Notes: generated by a model not told the origin, from the sequence alone. A stretch of DNA of 64,000 nucleotides from JAABQT01 sp035459025 (GCA_035459025.1 DATHYT010000063.1:1-64000); one strand, 5' to 3'. Positions 26,786 to 36,054 are shown, counted from the stretch's first letter. Translations and numbers: made by a program.

Positions 26786-27642
26786 CCCTCCCGCCCGAAC
26801 AGGCCGCGCGGCCGGAAGATCATGAGCAGCGCAATCGGCCCGAACAGCACGAAGTACGAAAACTCCGGCAGCAGCCAGCGCCCGTAGGCATCCAGCAGCC
26901 CCACGATCAGCGCGCCGATCATCGCCCCTTCGAGGCTGCCGAGGCCGCCGACGATCACGACGACGAGCGCGTACACCAGGATCTCCCATTCCGCGCCCGG
27001 GTACAGGGTCAGAAACGCGCCGCCCGCGACGCCCGCCATGCCGGCGAGGAACGACGCCAGCGCCGAGACCATCACGAACAGGCGATCCACGTTGATGCCG
27101 GTGGCGTTCACCTGCTCGCGGTCGTCCACGCCCGCGCGCACCACGGCGCCGAGCTGCGTCTTCTTGTAGAGCAGCCACAGCGCGGCGCCCACGGCGAGAC
27201 CGAGGAAGATGAGCACGAAGCGGTACTTCGGGTAGTAGATGTCGCCGGGCAGCACCACCGCCCCCTTGAGGAACTGCGGCGCGGGCACCATCAGGTTGTC
27301 ACCGCCCCAGATCTGCAGCGCGACATCGCCGATCACGAAAGCGATGCCCACCGTGAGCAGCACCTGCGCGAGGTGGTTCTCGCCCGTGCGCCGGATGAGG
27401 AAGCGGTCGATGAAGTAGCCGACGACGATGATGGCGGCCCCGCCGCCGGCAAGCGCGAGCGCGAAGCTGCCGGTCTTCTCGGCGATCGTGAGGCCGATGT
27501 AGCCGCCGAGGAGGTAATACGCGCCGTGCGCCATGTTGACGACGCGCATCAGGCCGAACGACAGCGTGAACCCGCTCGCCAGCAGGAACAGCAGCGCCGC
27601 GAGCGAGACGCCGTTGATCGCCTGGAGAATGGCGCTCGTCAT
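26782..27642 (-). CDS. Branched-chain-type ABC transporter permease, LivH-like (system 2)
   Basis: A 286-residue inner-membrane permease with LLASGFTLSFGLMRVVNMAHG near the N-terminus, the coupling loop RAGVDDREQVNATGINVDRLF, VIVGGLGSLEGAMIGALIVG and C-terminal MIFRPRGLFGREG. The start is 60 bases downstream of the binding-protein stop, beyond a strong terminator-like hairpin, so expression probably depends on read-through. Confidence 0.9.
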   Translation of the reverse strand: MTSAILQAINGVSLAALLFLLASGFTLSFGLMRVVNMAHGAYYLLGGYIGLTIAEKTGSFALALAGGGAAIIVVGYFIDRFLIRRTGENHLAQVLLTVGIAFVIGDVALQIWGGDNLMVPAPQFLKGAVVLPGDIYYPKYRFVLIFLGLAVGAALWLLYKKTQLGAVVRAGVDDREQVNATGINVDRLFVMVSALASFLAGMAGVAGGAFLTLYPGAEWEILVYALVVVIVGGLGSLEGAMIGALIVGLLDAYGRWLLPEFSYFVLFGPIALLMIFRPRGLFGREG

Positions 27643-27654
27643 CGCGGCGCGGGC

Positions 27655-27684
27655 AAGAAAAAGGGCGGGCGTCGCCGCCCGCCC
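27655..27684 (-). terminator. Terminator-like hairpin inside ABC operon 2
   Basis: Read on the minus strand, a 9-bp perfect GC stem with a 4-base loop (27663-27684) is followed by TTTTTCTT. It lies 18 bases after the binding-protein stop and before the permease start. This is the form of an intrinsic terminator; within an operon it would act as a partial terminator and keep the binding protein in excess over membrane components. Confidence 0.7.
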
Positions 27685-27702
27685 TCGTCGCGGCTCATGC
27701 GC

Positions 27703-28938
27703 CTAGCGCTTGTACGGCCCGCGCGCGAGGAACTCCTTCGGATCGAAGGTCCAGAACTGCGACACGCCCTCGTAGGTCTTGAAGGGCACGTTGGTCAGCA
27801 CCTCGCCCAGCACCGGGTGCTTGATCTTCTGGATCTTGGAGATGTAGACGTTCTGGATCGGGTTGCCGTAGTCATCCATCCTGAGCGGCCCGCGCGGTCC
27901 CTTGATGGTCACGGTGCGCATCGCGTTCAGGAACGCAGCGCGGTCCTCGACCTTGCCGCCGATCTTGTCGATCGCGGCCTTGGTCCACACGCCCGCGGAG
28001 TAGGCGGACTCGCCGAACCAGGACGGCAGCCGGTTGGTGCGCTTGGCGAACTCCGTGGTGAAGGCGATGTTCTCGGGCGTCTGCAGGCCGGCGGCGTAGT
28101 TGAGCGAGTTGCCGATCATGCCGATGGCGCGGTCGTCCATCTGCGGCAGCACATCCTGGTGCATCCAGTAGCCGCCGTAGATCTTCTTCTTCTTGTGCAT
28201 GCCGAAGTTGAACCAGGCCTCGAACAGGCGCACGCGGTCCGGGCCGACCACGACCGCGGAAACGCCGTCGGTGTCCTCGGGGATCGCGGCGATCGTCGGG
28301 CCGTAGTCCTTGGTGCCGATCGGGTTCCAGATCATCTTGGCGACCTTGCCGCCGAGCGCGGTGAACGTGCGCACCGCGCCGAGCGTCACTTCATGCCCCC
28401 AGGTGTAGTCCTGGCCGATGAAGGTGACGTTCCTCAGGCCGAGCTCCTTGTACATGTACTCGCCCCAGGGGTGGCCGATCTGCGACGCCGAGACCGCGGT
28501 GCGCACCACGGTCGGGCTGCGATCCCACTTGGTGATCACGTCGGCGCCGGCCGCGTCCATGACGAGCGGCACGCCGGTTTCCTTGCTCACCTGCGCCACA
28601 GCCGGGCCCTCGTGGCCGCAGAGCGGCCCGACCATGAAGTGCACCTTTTCCTGGTGCACGAGGCGGCGCGCCTGGGTAAGCGCCTGGTCGGGATTGCAGG
28701 TGGTGTCGGCGATCACGTATTCGACCTTGCGGCCGCCCGCGCTGTGGCCGGCCTGGTCCCAGAACATCTTCCAGCCATCGACCATGTCCTTGCCCGGCGT
28801 GGCGAGCGGACCGGTGACCGGGGCGAGCACGCCGATCTTGATCGGCCCGCTCTGCGCGTGCGCGCCGGTGCCCATGCCGATGGCGGCGAGCAGCGCGACG
28901 ATGCTGCCCAGCGAAACATTCATTTTGAGCGATTTCAT
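27703..28938 (-). CDS. Branched-chain-type ABC transporter substrate-binding protein (system 2)
   Basis: A 411-residue periplasmic binding protein with a Sec signal peptide (cleavage after A-H-A-Q near 29) and the type I fold pattern: IKIGVLAPVTGPLATPGKDMVDG, VEYVIADTTCNPDQALTQARRLV, MVGPLCGHEGPAVAQVS and YSAGVWTKAAIDKIGG. GGAGGAG precedes the ATG at 28938. It starts the second importer, which continues into acetamidase and nitrile-hydratase-like genes, so a short amide, nitrile-derived compound or aromatic amide is a reasonable ligand guess. Long same-strand frames further upstream are antisense shadows of the molybdenum-enzyme gene. Confidence 0.9.
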   Translation of the reverse strand: MKSLKMNVSLGSIVALLAAIGMGTGAHAQSGPIKIGVLAPVTGPLATPGKDMVDGWKMFWDQAGHSAGGRKVEYVIADTTCNPDQALTQARRLVHQEKVHFMVGPLCGHEGPAVAQVSKETGVPLVMDAAGADVITKWDRSPTVVRTAVSASQIGHPWGEYMYKELGLRNVTFIGQDYTWGHEVTLGAVRTFTALGGKVAKMIWNPIGTKDYGPTIAAIPEDTDGVSAVVVGPDRVRLFEAWFNFGMHKKKKIYGGYWMHQDVLPQMDDRAIGMIGNSLNYAAGLQTPENIAFTTEFAKRTNRLPSWFGESAYSAGVWTKAAIDKIGGKVEDRAAFLNAMRTVTIKGPRGPLRMDDYGNPIQNVYISKIQKIKHPVLGEVLTNVPFKTYEGVSQFWTFDPKEFLARGPYKR

Positions 28939-28965
28939 TGCGTCTCCTCCTGAAGGTCGGGCAAT

Positions 28966-28971
28966 TATACT
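28966..28971 (+). promoter_or_regulatory. Candidate -10 box for a leaderless molybdoenzyme transcript
   Basis: TATACT sits exactly 6 bases before the ATG at 28978 within a 39-base divergent intergenic region. It predicts transcription starting at the A of the start codon; no ribosome site is present on this strand, whereas the opposite gene has a full one. Confidence 0.45.
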
Positions 28972-28977
28972 GGGCGC

Positions 28978-31275
28978 ATGACCGACGATCACCAGCGTTT
29001 CGGCAGCAGCCGCGGCGCGCCGCGCAGCGAGGACGATCCCCTGCTCGCGGGCCGCGGGCGCTTCACCGACGACCTGAAGACGGCGCAGCACGCGCGCGCG
29101 GCGTTCGTGCGCTCGCCGATGGGCCACGCGACGATCCGTGCCGTCGATGCGAAAGCGGCGGCGCGGATGCCGGGCGTGCTCGCGATCCTGGCCGGCGCCG
29201 ACCTGGCGCTCGGCGCGATCCCGCCGGGGGTCCTGCTCCCGGGCCGGGACGGCAAGCCGATGTTCGCCACCGCGATGCCGGTGCTGGCGACGGACCGCGT
29301 GCGCTACGTCGGCGAGCCGGTGGCGCTGGTCGTCGCCGAAACCCTGTCCCAGGCGCTCGATGCGGCGGACGCGGTGCAGGTCGAGTACGGGGAGCTGCCC
29401 GCCGTGTCCACGGTGGCGCGCGCGCTCGCCAAAGGCGCGCCCGCGCTCTATGACGCCGCGCCCGGCAACGTCGCGCTCGACTGGGAGCACGGCGACGCGG
29501 CGGCGGTGGACGCCGCATTCGCAAGCGCCGCGCACAGAATCGCCGTGCGCCTCGAGGACACGCGCGTCGCGCCGAGCGCGCTCGAGCCGCGCGCGGCGAG
29601 CGCCGCCTGGGACGGCAAGCGCTACACGCTCACGGTCTCCACGCAGGGCGTGGCGCTGGTGCGCAAGGTCCTCGCCGAGAACGTGTTCAAGTGCCCGCCG
29701 GAGACGATCCGCGTGCTGACGCACGACGTCGGCGGCGGCTTCGGCATGAAGGTGCAGACCTACGCCGAGTACGCGGCGCTCATGGCCGCGGCGAAGCGGG
29801 TCGGGCGGCCCGTGCACTGGTGCGCGACGCGCCTGGAGAGCTTCCTCGCCGACACGCACGGGCGCGACGGCGTTCTCGAGGGCGAGCTGGCGCTGGACCG
29901 GGACGGGAAGTTCCTCGCCCTGCGCGCGCGCACGCAGGTCGGCATCGGGGCTTACGCCTCGACCTACGCCGCGATCGTCGCCACCAACAACACCAAGAAC
30001 TGCCTCTCGAGCGTGTACCGGATCCCGGCGATCCACGCCGGCGTGCAGATGGTGCTGACCAACGCCGCGCCGCTCGGGCCGTATCGCGGCGCCGGGCGTC
30101 CGGAGGCGATCTACCTGGTCGAGCGGCTGATCGACGAGGCGGCGCGCGCCACCGGCATCGATCGCGTCGCGCTGCGGCGCCGGAACCTGATCCCGGCCTC
30201 CGCCATGCCGTACAAGGCGCCGAGCGGCCAGACGTACGACAGCGGCGAGTTCGAGGCGGTGCTCGACGCGGCCCTCGAGCTTGCCGACTGGAAGGGCTTC
30301 GCCGCGCGCCGCAAGGCGTCCGAGGCGAAGGGTCGCCTGCGCGGCATCGGGCTGTGCTGCTTCCTGGAGGTCGCGGGGGGTGCGCCGCTCACCGAGGTCG
30401 CCGACCTGCGCTTCGAGCCCGACGGCACCGCCGTGCTGCGCACCGGCGCGCAGGCCATGGGCCAGGGCCAGATGACCACCCTGCCCCTGATCCTCGCGCG
30501 GCAGCTGCAGATCGACGCGTCGCGCGTGCGGATCGTGCAGGGCGACAGCGACGAAGTGCCGGGCGGGATTCCGACGGTCGCTTCGCGCTCCACCATGATG
30601 GTCGGCGGCGCCATGGGGCTTGCCGCCGAAGAGGCGATCAACAAGGGCAAGGGCGTCGCCGCCGAGCTGCTCGAGGCCGCCGCCGCGGACATCGAGTACG
30701 GCAAGGGCGAGTTTCGCGTCGCCGGCACCGACCGGCGCGTGGGCTGGAGGGAGCTCGCGCAGGGCAGGGCCGACGCGCTCAAGACGGTGGCTACTTTCGC
30801 CGCGCCGGAGATGAGCTTTCCCAACGGCTGCCACGTGTGCGAAGTGGAGGTCGATCCGGAAACCGGCGTGGTGAGCGTGGCGGGCTATGCTGCGGTGGAC
30901 GACGTCGGGCATGTCGTGCACCAGGCGATCGTCGAAGGCCAGATCCACGGCGGCGTTGCGCAGGGGCTCGGCCAGGTGCTGGGCGAGCACCTGGTGTACG
31001 GCGAGGACGGGCAGCTGCTTACCGCGTCGTTCATGGACTACGCCGTGCCGCGTGCCGACGACCTGCCGATGCTCGCGCTCGGCCACCACGTTGCGCCCTG
31101 CACCACCAACCCGCTCGGCGCCAAGGGCGCAGGCGAATCCGGCGTCGCCGGGTCGCTGCCCGCGGGCGTCAATGCGATCCTCGACGCGCTCGCCAGCCGC
31201 GGCGTACGTCATCTCGACATGCCGATGACGCCGCAGCGCGTCTGGCGGGCTTTGCAGAAAGGGGGGAAGGCATGA
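28978..31275 (+). CDS. Xanthine dehydrogenase family molybdopterin-binding (large) subunit, orphan
   Basis: A 765-residue protein of the CoxL/XdhB/aldehyde oxidase family: N-terminal a/b hammerhead (RSEDDPLLAGRGRFTDDL), THDVGGGFGMKVQTYAEYAA, the GPYRGAGRPEA loop, AMGQGQMTTLP and the catalytic-Glu motif GAKGAGESG. It should bind Mo-pterin cytosine dinucleotide and hydroxylate or oxidise a small substrate. The Fe-S (CoxS) and FAD (CoxM) subunit genes that normally accompany it are absent on both sides. It is followed by an SDR in an ATGA overlap and then by BKACE and amidohydrolase genes. Confidence 0.9.
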   Translation: MTDDHQRFGSSRGAPRSEDDPLLAGRGRFTDDLKTAQHARAAFVRSPMGHATIRAVDAKAAARMPGVLAILAGADLALGAIPPGVLLPGRDGKPMFATAMPVLATDRVRYVGEPVALVVAETLSQALDAADAVQVEYGELPAVSTVARALAKGAPALYDAAPGNVALDWEHGDAAAVDAAFASAAHRIAVRLEDTRVAPSALEPRAASAAWDGKRYTLTVSTQGVALVRKVLAENVFKCPPETIRVLTHDVGGGFGMKVQTYAEYAALMAAAKRVGRPVHWCATRLESFLADTHGRDGVLEGELALDRDGKFLALRARTQVGIGAYASTYAAIVATNNTKNCLSSVYRIPAIHAGVQMVLTNAAPLGPYRGAGRPEAIYLVERLIDEAARATGIDRVALRRRNLIPASAMPYKAPSGQTYDSGEFEAVLDAALELADWKGFAARRKASEAKGRLRGIGLCCFLEVAGGAPLTEVADLRFEPDGTAVLRTGAQAMGQGQMTTLPLILARQLQIDASRVRIVQGDSDEVPGGIPTVASRSTMMVGGAMGLAAEEAINKGKGVAAELLEAAAADIEYGKGEFRVAGTDRRVGWRELAQGRADALKTVATFAAPEMSFPNGCHVCEVEVDPETGVVSVAGYAAVDDVGHVVHQAIVEGQIHGGVAQGLGQVLGEHLVYGEDGQLLTASFMDYAVPRADDLPMLALGHHVAPCTTNPLGAKGAGESGVAGSLPAGVNAILDALASRGVRHLDMPMTPQRVWRALQKGGKA

Positions 31276-32039
31276 ACACATCGGCCAAGGGCCTGCGCGT
31301 CCTCGTGACGGCCGGCGCCGCGGGCATCGGCCTCGCCATCGCGCGCACCTTTCGCGACCACGGCGCCAAGGTGCACGTGTGCGACGTCGACGAGAAAGCG
31401 CTCGCCGCGCTCGACAAGGACATCCAGCAGACGAAGGCCGACGTCTCCAATGTCGCCGATGTAGAGCGGCTCTTCGCCGACGCGCAGCGCACGCTCGGCG
31501 GGCTCGACGTGCTGGTGAACAACGCCGGCATCGCCGGCCCTACCGCCAAGGTCGAGGACATCAAGGTCGAGGACTGGGACCGCTGCATCGCCGTCGACCT
31601 GAACGGCATGTTCTACTGCACGCGTCGCGGCATGCCGCTCATCAAGGCGGCGGGCGGCGGCTCGATCATCAACCTGTCCTCGACCGCGGGGCGCCTGGGC
31701 TTCGCGCTGCGCACGCCCTACGCGGCGGCGAAGTGGGCGGTGGTCGGCTTCACCCAGAGTCTCGCCGCCGAGGCGGGGCCCGACGGGGTGCGCGTCAACT
31801 GCATCCAGCCGGGCGTGGTGGAAGGCGAGCGCGTCGAGCGCGTGATCGACGCCAAGGCGCGCGGGCTGGGCATTACCAACGACGACATGCGCGCGCGGCT
31901 TCTCGAGAGCGTGAGCCTGAGGAGCATGGTCAGCGCCCAGGACGTGGCCAACACGGCGCTGTTCCTCGCCACCGACGCGGGCCAGCACATTTCCGGGCAG
32001 GCCATCTCGGTCTGCGGCGGCGTACGCTACATGGTCTAG
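31272..32039 (+). CDS. SDR family oxidoreductase
   Basis: A 255-residue short-chain dehydrogenase. Cofactor motif TAGAAGIGLAIA (a TGxxxGIG variant with Ala), CDVD for NAD preference, NNAGIAG, catalytic Ser in LSSTAG and YAAAK tetrad. It begins in an ATGA overlap with the molybdoenzyme gene and ends 10 bases before the BKACE gene, which has its own AGGAG site. It probably oxidises a hydroxy intermediate made in the same pathway; the substrate is unknown. Confidence 0.88.
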   Translation: MNTSAKGLRVLVTAGAAGIGLAIARTFRDHGAKVHVCDVDEKALAALDKDIQQTKADVSNVADVERLFADAQRTLGGLDVLVNNAGIAGPTAKVEDIKVEDWDRCIAVDLNGMFYCTRRGMPLIKAAGGGSIINLSSTAGRLGFALRTPYAAAKWAVVGFTQSLAAEAGPDGVRVNCIQPGVVEGERVERVIDAKARGLGITNDDMRARLLESVSLRSMVSAQDVANTALFLATDAGQHISGQAISVCGGVRYMV

Positions 32040-32049
32040 GAGAAATACG

Positions 32050-32985
32050 ATGGCAGCAGCCCAGGGCAAGGTCATCATCACCTGCGCGGTGACGGGGTCG
32101 ATCCACACGCCGAGCATGTCGCCGCACCTGCCGGTGACCCCGGCCGAGATCGCCAAGGCGGCGATCGGCGCGGCGCAGGCCGGCGCCGCGATCGTGCACC
32201 TGCACGCGAGAAATCCCAAGGACGGCAGCCCGTCGCAGGACCCGGCGCTGTTCCACGAGTTCCTGCCGCAGATCGCGGTGGCGAGCGACGTGGTGATCAA
32301 CCTCACCACCGGCGGCGCGGCGACGATGACCATCGAGGAGCGCCTGCAGCCCGCGCTGCAGCTCAAGCCCGAGGTCGCCTCGCTCAACATGGGCTCGATG
32401 AACTTCGGCCTGTACGAGATGCTCGGGCGATTCAAGGAGTTCAAGCACGACTGGGAAAAGCCCTACCTCGCCGATTCCGACGAGCGCATCTTCAAGAACA
32501 CCTTCCGGGATATCGCCTACATCCTGACCTCGTGCAGCGAGAACGGCACGCGCTTCGAGATCGAGTGCTACGACATCGGGCACCTCTATACCGCGGCGCA
32601 CTTCCTGGACCGCGGGCTGATCAAGCCGCCGATGCTGATCCAGTCCGTGTTCGGCATCCGCGGCGGCATCGGCGGGCATCCCGAGGACGTCCTGCACATG
32701 AAGCGCACGGCCGATCGCCTCTTCGGCGACGCCTATTACTGGTCGGTGCTGGGCGCCGGCCGCAACCAGATGGCGATCGCGGCCCAGGCTGCCGTGATGG
32801 GCGGCAACGTGCGTGTCGGGCTGGAGGACAGCCTGTGGCTCGGGCGCGGGCAGCTGGCGAAGTCCAACGCCGAGCAGGTGGCCAAGGCGCGGCGCATCAT
32901 CGAGGAAGTCGGGCTGCAGGTGGCGACACCCAACGAGGCCCGCGAGATGCTGAAGCTGAAGGGTGCGAAGAACGTAGACTTCTAG
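32050..32985 (+). CDS. Beta-keto acid cleavage enzyme (BKACE, DUF849 family)
   Basis: A 311-residue zinc TIM-barrel enzyme. BKACE family members condense a beta-keto acid with acetyl-CoA and release acetoacetate plus a new acyl-CoA; Kce acts on 3-keto-5-aminohexanoate. Visible motifs: VIITCAVTGSIHTPSMSPHLPVTP, zinc ligands in AIVHLHAR, TTGGAATMT, SLNMGSMNFG, FGIRGGIGG and NVRVGLEDSLWL. No lysine-fermentation genes flank it, so it is likely one of the many non-Kce BKACEs acting on another beta-keto acid generated by the upstream SDR. Confidence 0.92.
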   Translation: MAAAQGKVIITCAVTGSIHTPSMSPHLPVTPAEIAKAAIGAAQAGAAIVHLHARNPKDGSPSQDPALFHEFLPQIAVASDVVINLTTGGAATMTIEERLQPALQLKPEVASLNMGSMNFGLYEMLGRFKEFKHDWEKPYLADSDERIFKNTFRDIAYILTSCSENGTRFEIECYDIGHLYTAAHFLDRGLIKPPMLIQSVFGIRGGIGGHPEDVLHMKRTADRLFGDAYYWSVLGAGRNQMAIAAQAAVMGGNVRVGLEDSLWLGRGQLAKSNAEQVAKARRIIEEVGLQVATPNEAREMLKLKGAKNVDF

Positions 32986-32986
32986 G

Positions 32987-33787
32987 ATGCCCCGGCCGCC
33001 GCCGCTCGCCTGCGACTGCCACATCCACGTCTTCGGGCCGTTCGCGCGCTACCCGCTCGATGCGGCGCGCAAGTACACGCCCGACGAGGCGCTGCTCGAG
33101 GACTACATCAAGGTGGCGACCGCGCTCGGCACCGGGCGCGTGGTGCTGGTGCAGCCGAGCGTCTACGGCGTGGACAATTCCTGCCAGCGCGCGGCGATCC
33201 GCTCGCTCGAGGCGCACGCGCGCGGCATCGCGGTGATCGACGACTCGGTGAGCGATGCGCAGCTCGGCGAGCTGAACGGCGCGGGCTTCGTCGGCGCGCG
33301 CTTGAACTTCATGCGCGCGGGCGAGCTCGAGTCGCTCGAGCGCACCGCGGCGCGCGTGAAGGATCTCGGCTGGCACGTGCAGCTGCACCTTCCGGGCAAG
33401 ATGATTCCCCAGATCGCCGAGCGGCTGCTGAAGCTCCCCACCGACTTCGTCATCGATCACTTCGGGCGCATGGATGCCTGGCAGGGCTGCGTGCAGCCCG
33501 CGTTCCGGGAATTGCTCAGGCTCGTCGATTCCGGAAGATGCTGGGTAAAGCTGTCCGCGCCCTATCGGATGGACGGCGCGCCCTATCCCAGGGTCGCGCC
33601 GTTCGCCCGCGAGCTGGTGAAGCGCAATCCCGAGCGCATGCTGTGGGGCACCGACTGGCCGCATCCGGACGTGGCGGTGGTGCCCGAGGACGCGGGACTG
33701 CTGCGGACGATGTTCGACTGGGTGCCGGACGCGGAGACGCGCCAGCGCATCCTGGTGGACAACCCGGCGAAGCTGTACCGATTCTGA
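32987..33787 (+). CDS. Amidohydrolase resembling 2-pyrone-4,6-dicarboxylate lactonase
   Basis: A 266-residue amidohydrolase with C-D-C-H-I-H-V-F-G-P at the N-terminus, QPSVYGVDNSC, GARLNFMRAGELE, WHVQLHLPGKM, VIDHFGRMDAW and LWGTDWPHPD. This is the pattern of the LigI (PDC lactonase) branch, which uses little or no metal. It starts 1 base after the BKACE stop and shares one base with the next gene, so a joint operon is clear. Hydrolysis of a lactone or enol-lactone is the best guess. Confidence 0.85.
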   Translation: MPRPPPLACDCHIHVFGPFARYPLDAARKYTPDEALLEDYIKVATALGTGRVVLVQPSVYGVDNSCQRAAIRSLEAHARGIAVIDDSVSDAQLGELNGAGFVGARLNFMRAGELESLERTAARVKDLGWHVQLHLPGKMIPQIAERLLKLPTDFVIDHFGRMDAWQGCVQPAFRELLRLVDSGRCWVKLSAPYRMDGAPYPRVAPFARELVKRNPERMLWGTDWPHPDVAVVPEDAGLLRTMFDWVPDAETRQRILVDNPAKLYRF

Positions 33788-34257
33788 TGAAGTGGCACAT
33801 CCACTGGCCGGCGATGGTCCTGGCCCTGGTCGGCCTGGTGTTCTTCGCCGCGGACCGCCTGACGCGCACGCCCGCGGTGGTGCACGTGGTCCCCGGGCAG
33901 GTGATCGAGATTCCCGTGGCGCGGGACGGGCACTACTATGTCGAGGGCTCCGTCAACGGCACACCCCTGAAGTTCATGATCGACACCGGCGCGACCTACG
34001 TTTCCGTGAGCGGCAAGTTCGCGGCCGCGGCGCGCCTGCCCGAGGGCGTGACGGGCTACTTCAGCACCGCGAACGGAACTGTCGAGGGCAAGATCGTCAA
34101 GGACCAGGTGGTGGAGGCCGAGGGCTTCAAGGTGAGCGGCCTCAGCGTCGCGGTGACCCCGCTCGGCAGCAAGCAGGGGCTGCTCGGGCAGAATTTCCTC
34201 AAGCGCTTCGAGGTGTCGCAGTCGGCGGGCGTGCTGCGCCTGCGGCAGGCGCAATGA
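33787..34257 (+). CDS. Membrane-anchored retropepsin-like aspartic protease (TIGR02281-type)
   Basis: A 156-residue protein with one N-terminal membrane helix (about residues 8-22) and a single aspartic protease half-domain: FMIDTGATYVSVS with catalytic Asp66, and LLGQNFLKRFEVS near the C-terminus. Such proteins act as dimers in the periplasm; their targets are mostly unknown. Starting inside the amidohydrolase stop (TGATG) it is co-transcribed with catabolic genes to which it has no evident link. Confidence 0.85.
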   Translation: MKWHIHWPAMVLALVGLVFFAADRLTRTPAVVHVVPGQVIEIPVARDGHYYVEGSVNGTPLKFMIDTGATYVSVSGKFAAAARLPEGVTGYFSTANGTVEGKIVKDQVVEAEGFKVSGLSVAVTPLGSKQGLLGQNFLKRFEVSQSAGVLRLRQAQ

Positions 34258-34276
34258 AAAAGCAGTTCGACATCCC

Positions 34277-35260
34277 ATGAAGCTGCGTAGATTCGGCCGC
34301 ACCGGCCTGCAGGTGTCCGAGGTGGTGTTCGGCGCCGGCTACGTCGGCGGCATCATCGTGCTCGCCGACGACGACACGCGCCGGCGCGCGCTGCGCCGCG
34401 CGCTCGACGCCGGCATCAACTGGATCGACACCGCGCCGCTCTACGGCCAGGGGCGCTCGGAAGAGGCGCTCGGCTGGCTGCTGGCGGAAGTGAAGGAGAA
34501 GCCCTACCTCTCGACCAAGGTGCGGCTGGACCTCGGCAAGCTCGCCGACATCCCGGGCGAGATCGAGCGCAGCGTGCACGAGAGCCTGAAGCGGTTGAAA
34601 CGCGATTCGGTCGATCTCCTGCAACTGCACAACCAGATCGGCGCGAAGACCGGCAGCGGCGTGCTCGGCGCGGTCAGCATCGACGACGTGCTGAAGAAGG
34701 GCGGCGTCGCCGACGGGCTCGAGCGCATGCGCGAGCAGGGCCTTACGCGCTACATCGGCCTCACGGCGCTCGGCGAAGCGCCCTCGATCATCCGCGCGAT
34801 CGACACCGGCCGCTTCGATTCGGCGCAGGTGTATTACAACCTGCTCAACCCCAGCGCCGCGCGTGCCATGCCGAAGGGCTGGAGCGGGCACGACTTCTCC
34901 GGCGTGTGCGCCGCCTGCAAGCGCCACGACGTCGCCATGATGAACATCCGCGTGTTCGCCTCGGGCGTGCTCGCCACCGACGAGCGCCACGGGCGCGAGA
35001 TCGCGCTCACGGAGAACAGCGCACTCGAGGTCGAGACCAAGCGCGCGCACGCGGCGCTCGCCGCGCTCGGCACCGGCCACGGCACGCGCGCGCAGACCGC
35101 GCTGCGCTTTGCGCTCGCCAATCCCGACCTCGCCTGCGTGGTGATCGGGCTTGCCGAGCTGTCGCATCTCGAGGAAGCCATCGCGGCTGAAGCCAAGGGG
35201 CCGCTGCCGGCGGACGTGATCGAGAAGCTCGAGCCCGTGTACGCTCGCGGCTTCGCCTAA
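34277..35260 (+). CDS. Aldo/keto reductase
   Basis: A 327-residue NAD(P)H-dependent oxidoreductase of the AKR fold. The catalytic tetrad is visible: Asp and Tyr in IDTAPLYGQGRSE, Lys in LSTKVRLD and His in LLQLHNQ. GLTALGE and VVIGLAELSHLEEAI form the cofactor end. The closest recognisable type is the D-threo-aldose/L-fucose dehydrogenase group, but substrate assignment is uncertain. It follows the retropepsin gene by 19 bases and precedes an SDR with a strong GGAGGAG site. Confidence 0.87.
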   Translation: MKLRRFGRTGLQVSEVVFGAGYVGGIIVLADDDTRRRALRRALDAGINWIDTAPLYGQGRSEEALGWLLAEVKEKPYLSTKVRLDLGKLADIPGEIERSVHESLKRLKRDSVDLLQLHNQIGAKTGSGVLGAVSIDDVLKKGGVADGLERMREQGLTRYIGLTALGEAPSIIRAIDTGRFDSAQVYYNLLNPSAARAMPKGWSGHDFSGVCAACKRHDVAMMNIRVFASGVLATDERHGREIALTENSALEVETKRAHAALAALGTGHGTRAQTALRFALANPDLACVVIGLAELSHLEEAIAAEAKGPLPADVIEKLEPVYARGFA

Positions 35261-35280
35261 TCGAATACAGAGGAGGAGAA

Positions 35281-36045
35281 ATGCCCAAGACCGTACTCAT
35301 CACCGGCGCCGGCAGCGGCTTCGGCCGCGCCGCCGCCATCGAGCTCGCCAAGCGCGGCCACAAGGTGATCGCCACTGTGGAGAGCGACGCGCAGGCCGCC
35401 GAGCTCTCCAAGGCCCACCCGGAACTCACGGTGGCGAAGCTCGACATCACCAACGCCAGGGACGTGGCGACGCTCGACAAATGGGACCTCGACGTGTTCA
35501 TCGCCAACGCCGCCATGGGCCAGACCGGCCCCCTGTCGGTCATTCCCCTGGAGCGCCTGCGCAAGGTGTTCGAAGTCAACGTGTTCGGCACCTTCGCCTG
35601 CGTGCAGCGTGTCGCGCAGAAGATGCGCAAGAAGCGCTCGGGCCGCATCCTCATCGTGTCCTCGATCGCCGGCGTGCGCGCCGGCGTCGGCTCGGGGCCC
35701 TACGCGATGACCAAGCACGCCTGCCAGGCGCTCGGCATGGCGCTGCGCGCGGAGCTCACGGCGTTCAACGTGGACGTGGCGCTCATCAACCCCGGCCCCT
35801 ACGCCACCGGCTTCAACGACCGCATGGCGAACGACCCCGGAGAGTGGTTCGACCGCAAGACCGCGCATCCCGAGGACGTGAAGGCGATGGATTCGCTCGT
35901 GCAGCGCATCACCGTCGGCCAGATGGACCCGAAGGAGGTGGTGCAGCGCTACGTCGAGCTGGTCGAGGCCGACCAGACCGAGCTGGTGAACTTCATCCCG
36001 CCGGACATCGTGGAGCGCATGAGCCGGCCGAAGCCGGCGCGCTGA
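35281..36045 (+). CDS. SDR family oxidoreductase
   Basis: A 254-residue short-chain dehydrogenase: TGAGSGFGRAAA cofactor loop, KLDITNARD, ANAAMGQTGP, catalytic Ser in VSSIAG and Tyr-Lys in YAMTK. The residues after the second strand (VESDAQ) do not clearly favour NAD or NADP. GGAGGAGAA precedes the ATG. It ends the plus-strand operon that began with the molybdoenzyme gene and converges with the hemerythrin-like gene. Confidence 0.87.
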   Translation: MPKTVLITGAGSGFGRAAAIELAKRGHKVIATVESDAQAAELSKAHPELTVAKLDITNARDVATLDKWDLDVFIANAAMGQTGPLSVIPLERLRKVFEVNVFGTFACVQRVAQKMRKKRSGRILIVSSIAGVRAGVGSGPYAMTKHACQALGMALRAELTAFNVDVALINPGPYATGFNDRMANDPGEWFDRKTAHPEDVKAMDSLVQRITVGQMDPKEVVQRYVELVEADQTELVNFIPPDIVERMSRPKPAR

Positions 36046-36054
36046 GCGCGGCTG

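Noticed and set aside
28939..31281. Long minus-strand extension upstream of the second binding protein
   Set aside because: It is antisense to the molybdoenzyme gene; the binding protein has its own ATG, ribosome site and signal peptide at 28938.
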